DNA from: CG1-02-35-72 sp045046885
GTDB lineage: Bacteria > Bacteroidota > Bacteroidia > Flavobacteriales > Flavobacteriaceae
DNA length: 34,821 bases
Direction of reading: 5' to 3'
NCBI GenBank assembly: GCA_045046885.1
Contig: JASFYX010000056.1
Coordinates: 1 to 34,821 of the forward strand
The translations under genes were made by a program, and so were the position numbers. The notes under the pieces are model-generated. The model worked only from the letters and a program-made list of their open reading frames with translations. It was not told where the DNA came from and did not search any database. Positions 32,151 through 34,821 of the stretch are shown here, in pieces. Positions within the stretch are counted from its first letter, which is position 1. Each line of letters begins with the position of its first letter.

Positions 32151-33299
32151 CAATTTCTTATGAGCTGAAAACCACCTATTTGGAATATTTTGATTACACG
32201 CTTCTAAATAGTCCTGATAGGTACACGGAATTAACGTTGTTTTTTGAGGATTATTGTTTACTAAAACCTCCATCCACCATCTATCGCTTTTGGGGCTTTT
32301 ATAGAAATTTATATTGTATTCTTCTAGAGGTACTATATATTTTTTATATTTTTCTTTACTTTCAAAAGGATAGTCGTTTGTTCTAAAATTGGCACCTTCT
32401 ATAAAATACCAAATTAACTGTGCAATTAACTTAGCCGATTGCAAATTCTTATCCAATTTAGCATTGTATTCGTAAATACCAAAAGAAGACACTTTATCGC
32501 TCAACCCTGCATAACGGGCTAAAGTACACGCTTCAACACCTGTTAAACCATTTGGTGAAGCATTATTATTAGCCTTAGCTTCGCTATATTTTATAGCGCC
32601 CATATCTAAACTAACAATATCTGCATCTCTTAAAACGGGTTCGGTTACTGTAATATTTTGAGAAACCTCACCTAAACGATAAGCTTCAAAATAAAGACTA
32701 TTTATTAGGTTTATTTCGTCTTGTGAATTAAAAAAAGTCTGAAATCCAATATTGCTAAAATTTAGTAAATTATTAGGTTTCTCCATAATAATTTTATGCA
32801 AATATGTTTCGGAAGACATATCGTCATCTAATTTCCCTAAATCGAATTTACTATCTATACTCACTAAATTAACAGACTGTTCTAGAGCGTCATAAGCACG
32901 ATAATTTGGATAAACCAAATCGTTACCGCCACCCAAAATAATGAGAATTACATTTTTTTTAAGCAAATAAGTGGCCATTTCTTTTAAGGCGAAATAAGTA
33001 TCTTGAATATCTTTTCCTTTTTCTAAATTGCCAAAATCAACAATAGTTTTATGCCAATTCCCGGGAAATAATTGGTAAAATTCTTTTCTAATTTTTTCTA
33101 AACCTTCTCCGGTTCCTAAATTATTAAGGGCATTTCTATCTTCATTAACACCAATTATAACAATTTCACCTCCTTTAATTTCGGGAAGTCCTTCTTCTTT
33201 TGAATGTATTTTTAAAGTATGTCCTAAGCTCAATTCAGGATGCAAAACTAAATGTGCAAGCGCAACAGTACTAACGGGTTTTAAATAGTCTGAAAACAT
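32145..33299 (-). CDS. Arginase-fold (ureohydrolase superfamily) protein, formimidoylglutamase-like, degenerate metal site
   Basis: The 384-residue protein has the ureohydrolase fold pattern. Normal family members hydrolyse agmatine, arginine or formiminoglutamate with two Mn ions. Here the first motif, GGxH, reads LGGGNDL (residues 122-128), so the His is Asn. DxHxD reads DSKFD (149-153), with Lys for His. The SxDxD motif reads SLDMGA (230-235), with Gly for the second Asp. The late NGLTGVEAC (250-258) keeps its Glu. About 60 extra C-terminal residues (from SDRWWMEVLV) are typical of the Bacteroidota version. It starts 18 bases after the topA stop. Related genes are, from memory, labelled formimidoylglutamase, but the missing ligands make that activity doubtful. 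Confidence 0.8.
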   Translation of the reverse strand: MFSDYLKPVSTVALAHLVLHPELSLGHTLKIHSKEEGLPEIKGGEIVIIGVNEDRNALNNLGTGEGLEKIRKEFYQLFPGNWHKTIVDFGNLEKGKDIQDTYFALKEMATYLLKKNVILIILGGGNDLVYPNYRAYDALEQSVNLVSIDSKFDLGKLDDDMSSETYLHKIIMEKPNNLLNFSNIGFQTFFNSQDEINLINSLYFEAYRLGEVSQNITVTEPVLRDADIVSLDMGAIKYSEAKANNNASPNGLTGVEACTLARYAGLSDKVSSFGIYEYNAKLDKNLQSAKLIAQLIWYFIEGANFRTNDYPFESKEKYKKYIVPLEEYNINFYKSPKSDRWWMEVLVNNNPQKTTLIPCTYQDYLEACNQNIPNRWFSAHKKLN

Positions 33300-33317
33300 T
33301 ATTTTTAAGCTTATTTT

Positions 33318-34821
33318 TTAACTTCTCCTTTTTGCGCGCTTCTTCTTTTTCGGTGTTTTTTTCGCGATGATATCTTTAACTTCGTCTAAAGAAAGTTTTG
33401 TAGCATCAACGGTTTTGGGCAATTCAATTTTGAGTTTTCCTTTAAGGATATTTGAACGTCCCCAACGGGCTTTTTCAACGCGAATTCCTTCTTCTTCCCA
33501 ATTATGGATAACCTTATCAATATCTTTTTGTTTCTTTTCTTCTATTAAAGTTTCGATATCTTCTTGCGATAAATTATCAAAATCATACTTTTTGTTGACG
33601 TTAATAAACACACCATTCCACTTTAAAAAAGGGCCAAACCTTCCAACTCCTTTTTGTACAGGTAAATTTTCGTATTCGGCAATAGGCGCATCGGCTTTTT
33701 GCTTTTCTTTTATCAACGCTATAGCGCGGTCTATATCTACCGTCATAGGATTTTCGCCTTTAGCCAAAGACACAAACATCTTATCAAAACGGATATAAGG
33801 ACCAAATCTACCATTTGACACAATTACTTCATTACCTTCAAACTCACCCAAACTTTTAGGTAACTGAAATAAATCCATAGCTTCTTCATAGCTTATATTA
33901 CTTAGAGTTTGGTCTCCTTGCAAGCTTGCAAATTTTGGTTTTTCTTCATCAGTCGCTTCACCAATTTGTATCATCGCACCGAAACGTCCCAATCTGGCAT
34001 AAACATTTTTACCAGAACTAGGATCAACGCCTAAAAGACGTTCTCCTTTAGCACGTTCGGCATTAGCGGCAACATCTTCTACAGTTGGATGAAAATCCTT
34101 ATAAAACGATTTTATCATCTTTGTCCAATCCTTTTTACCTTCAGCAATAGCGTCAAATTCGCGTTCAATATTTGCCGTAAAACTGTAATCTAAAATATTA
34201 GTAAAATGTTCAACTAAAAAAGCACTGACTACTTTACCAATGTCAGTCGGAATCAATTTACCTTTATCGGCTCCTACCATTTCAGATAAATCTGCTTTTT
34301 TAAGGACGCCTTTTTTAAGAACGAGACTTTTATAAGAACGAGCGCGTCCTTCAATAGCTCCTTTTTCTATATAACCACGTCTCTGAATAGTAGAAATTGT
34401 AGGTGCATAAGTAGAAGGGCGTCCAATACCCAATTCTTCTAATTGCTTAACTAAAGAGGCTTCTGTAAATCTATAAGGCGCTTTTGTATAGCGCTCTGTG
34501 GCGGATATAAATAAATTTTCTAAGGGTTCTTTTACACTTAAAGCGGGTAACATTCCAGCTTGATCTTCTTCGTCAAAATCAGTTCCTTCTAAATACACTT
34601 TTAAAAATCCGTCGAATTTTATGACTTCTCCGTTTGCCACAAACTGTTTATTGGATTTTGAATGGTTTATTTTAACATTGGTACGTTCTAATTGCGCTTC
34701 GCTCATTTGTGAGGCAATTGTCCGTTTCCAAATTAAACTATACAATCTATCTTGATCAAAATCTACCGACACGCTTTGCGTACCCAAGTTTGTTGGGCGA
34801 ATAGCCTCATGCGCTTCTTGA
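33318..34821 (-). CDS. topA: DNA topoisomerase I, N-terminal part missing
   Basis: This type IA topoisomerase relaxes negative supercoils. The gene enters from the right edge; the visible part is 500 residues and begins within QEAHEAIRPTNLGTQSVS, the conserved segment after the catalytic Tyr, which itself lies outside the window. Next come the toprim-flanking family motifs YTEASLVKQLEELGIGRPST (here RFTEASLVKQLEELGIGRPS) and YAPTISTIQRRGYIE. The C-terminal half holds repeated GRFG units (ARLGRFGAMIQIG, SNGRFGPYIRF, GVGRFGPFLKW), the Cys-less topoisomerase C-terminal repeats, and ends in a Lys/Arg-rich tail (KTPKKKKRAKRRS). The arginase-fold gene follows 18 bases on. Confidence 0.96.
   Translation of the reverse strand, partial: QEAHEAIRPTNLGTQSVSVDFDQDRLYSLIWKRTIASQMSEAQLERTNVKINHSKSNKQFVANGEVIKFDGFLKVYLEGTDFDEEDQAGMLPALSVKEPLENLFISATERYTKAPYRFTEASLVKQLEELGIGRPSTYAPTISTIQRRGYIEKGAIEGRARSYKSLVLKKGVLKKADLSEMVGADKGKLIPTDIGKVVSAFLVEHFTNILDYSFTANIEREFDAIAEGKKDWTKMIKSFYKDFHPTVEDVAANAERAKGERLLGVDPSSGKNVYARLGRFGAMIQIGEATDEEKPKFASLQGDQTLSNISYEEAMDLFQLPKSLGEFEGNEVIVSNGRFGPYIRFDKMFVSLAKGENPMTVDIDRAIALIKEKQKADAPIAEYENLPVQKGVGRFGPFLKWNGVFINVNKKYDFDNLSQEDIETLIEEKKQKDIDKVIHNWEEEGIRVEKARWGRSNILKGKLKIELPKTVDATKLSLDEVKDIIAKKTPKKKKRAKRRS

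Overview
The window looks like a chromosomal segment of a member of the Bacteroidota, most likely family Flavobacteriaceae. The DNA is AT-rich. It carries the gliding motility / type IX secretion (T9SS) core operon gldK-gldL-gldM-gldN, several families typical of Bacteroidota (DUF4294, DUF5522, DUF4136, a long-form urocanase), and repeated promoter boxes of the Bacteroidota type TAnnTTTG. I see no tRNA, rRNA, CRISPR array, transposase or phage gene. No gene-free gap exceeds 300 bases.

Left third (1-12 kb) holds housekeeping and transport genes: a truncated family 2 glycosyltransferase overlapping recR; a divergent sodium:solute symporter; pdxH, a SixA-like phosphatase and a Ppx/GppA phosphatase in one direction; a TauE/SafE-type permease; acetyl-CoA synthetase (acs) with a strong downstream hairpin; an NCS2 purine-type permease; then a PlsC-type acyltransferase and an M42 aminopeptidase abutting each other, divergent from a DUF4294 protein.

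Middle (12-24 kb) holds envelope and catabolic genes: an M49-like lipoprotein metallopeptidase behind an MscS channel; a small exported basic protein; a GH73/LysM peptidoglycan hydrolase behind an ACC-deaminase-like PLP enzyme; an exported amidohydrolase; a 59-residue Cys-rich DUF5522 protein translationally coupled to urocanate hydratase (hutU); two tandem DUF4136 lipoproteins; and a lipoprotein that is clearly a GldM relative without the GldM motor helix.

Right third (24-34.8 kb) holds an exported TPR-like protein, an ABC-F ATPase, a DUF983 membrane protein, the gldKLMN operon, an arginase-fold protein annotated in related genomes as formimidoylglutamase but with several metal ligands missing, and the C-terminal part of topA. 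GldL and GldM form the proton-driven inner-membrane motor; GldK and GldN form the periplasmic/outer-membrane ring that the motor works on.

The points I find most worth following are the GldM-like lipoprotein about 4.4 kb from gldM, the degenerate arginase-fold protein between topA and gldK, the Ppx/GppA gene with no ATG/GTG/TTG start before its first catalytic motif, and the recurrent promoters only 4-6 bases upstream of start codons.
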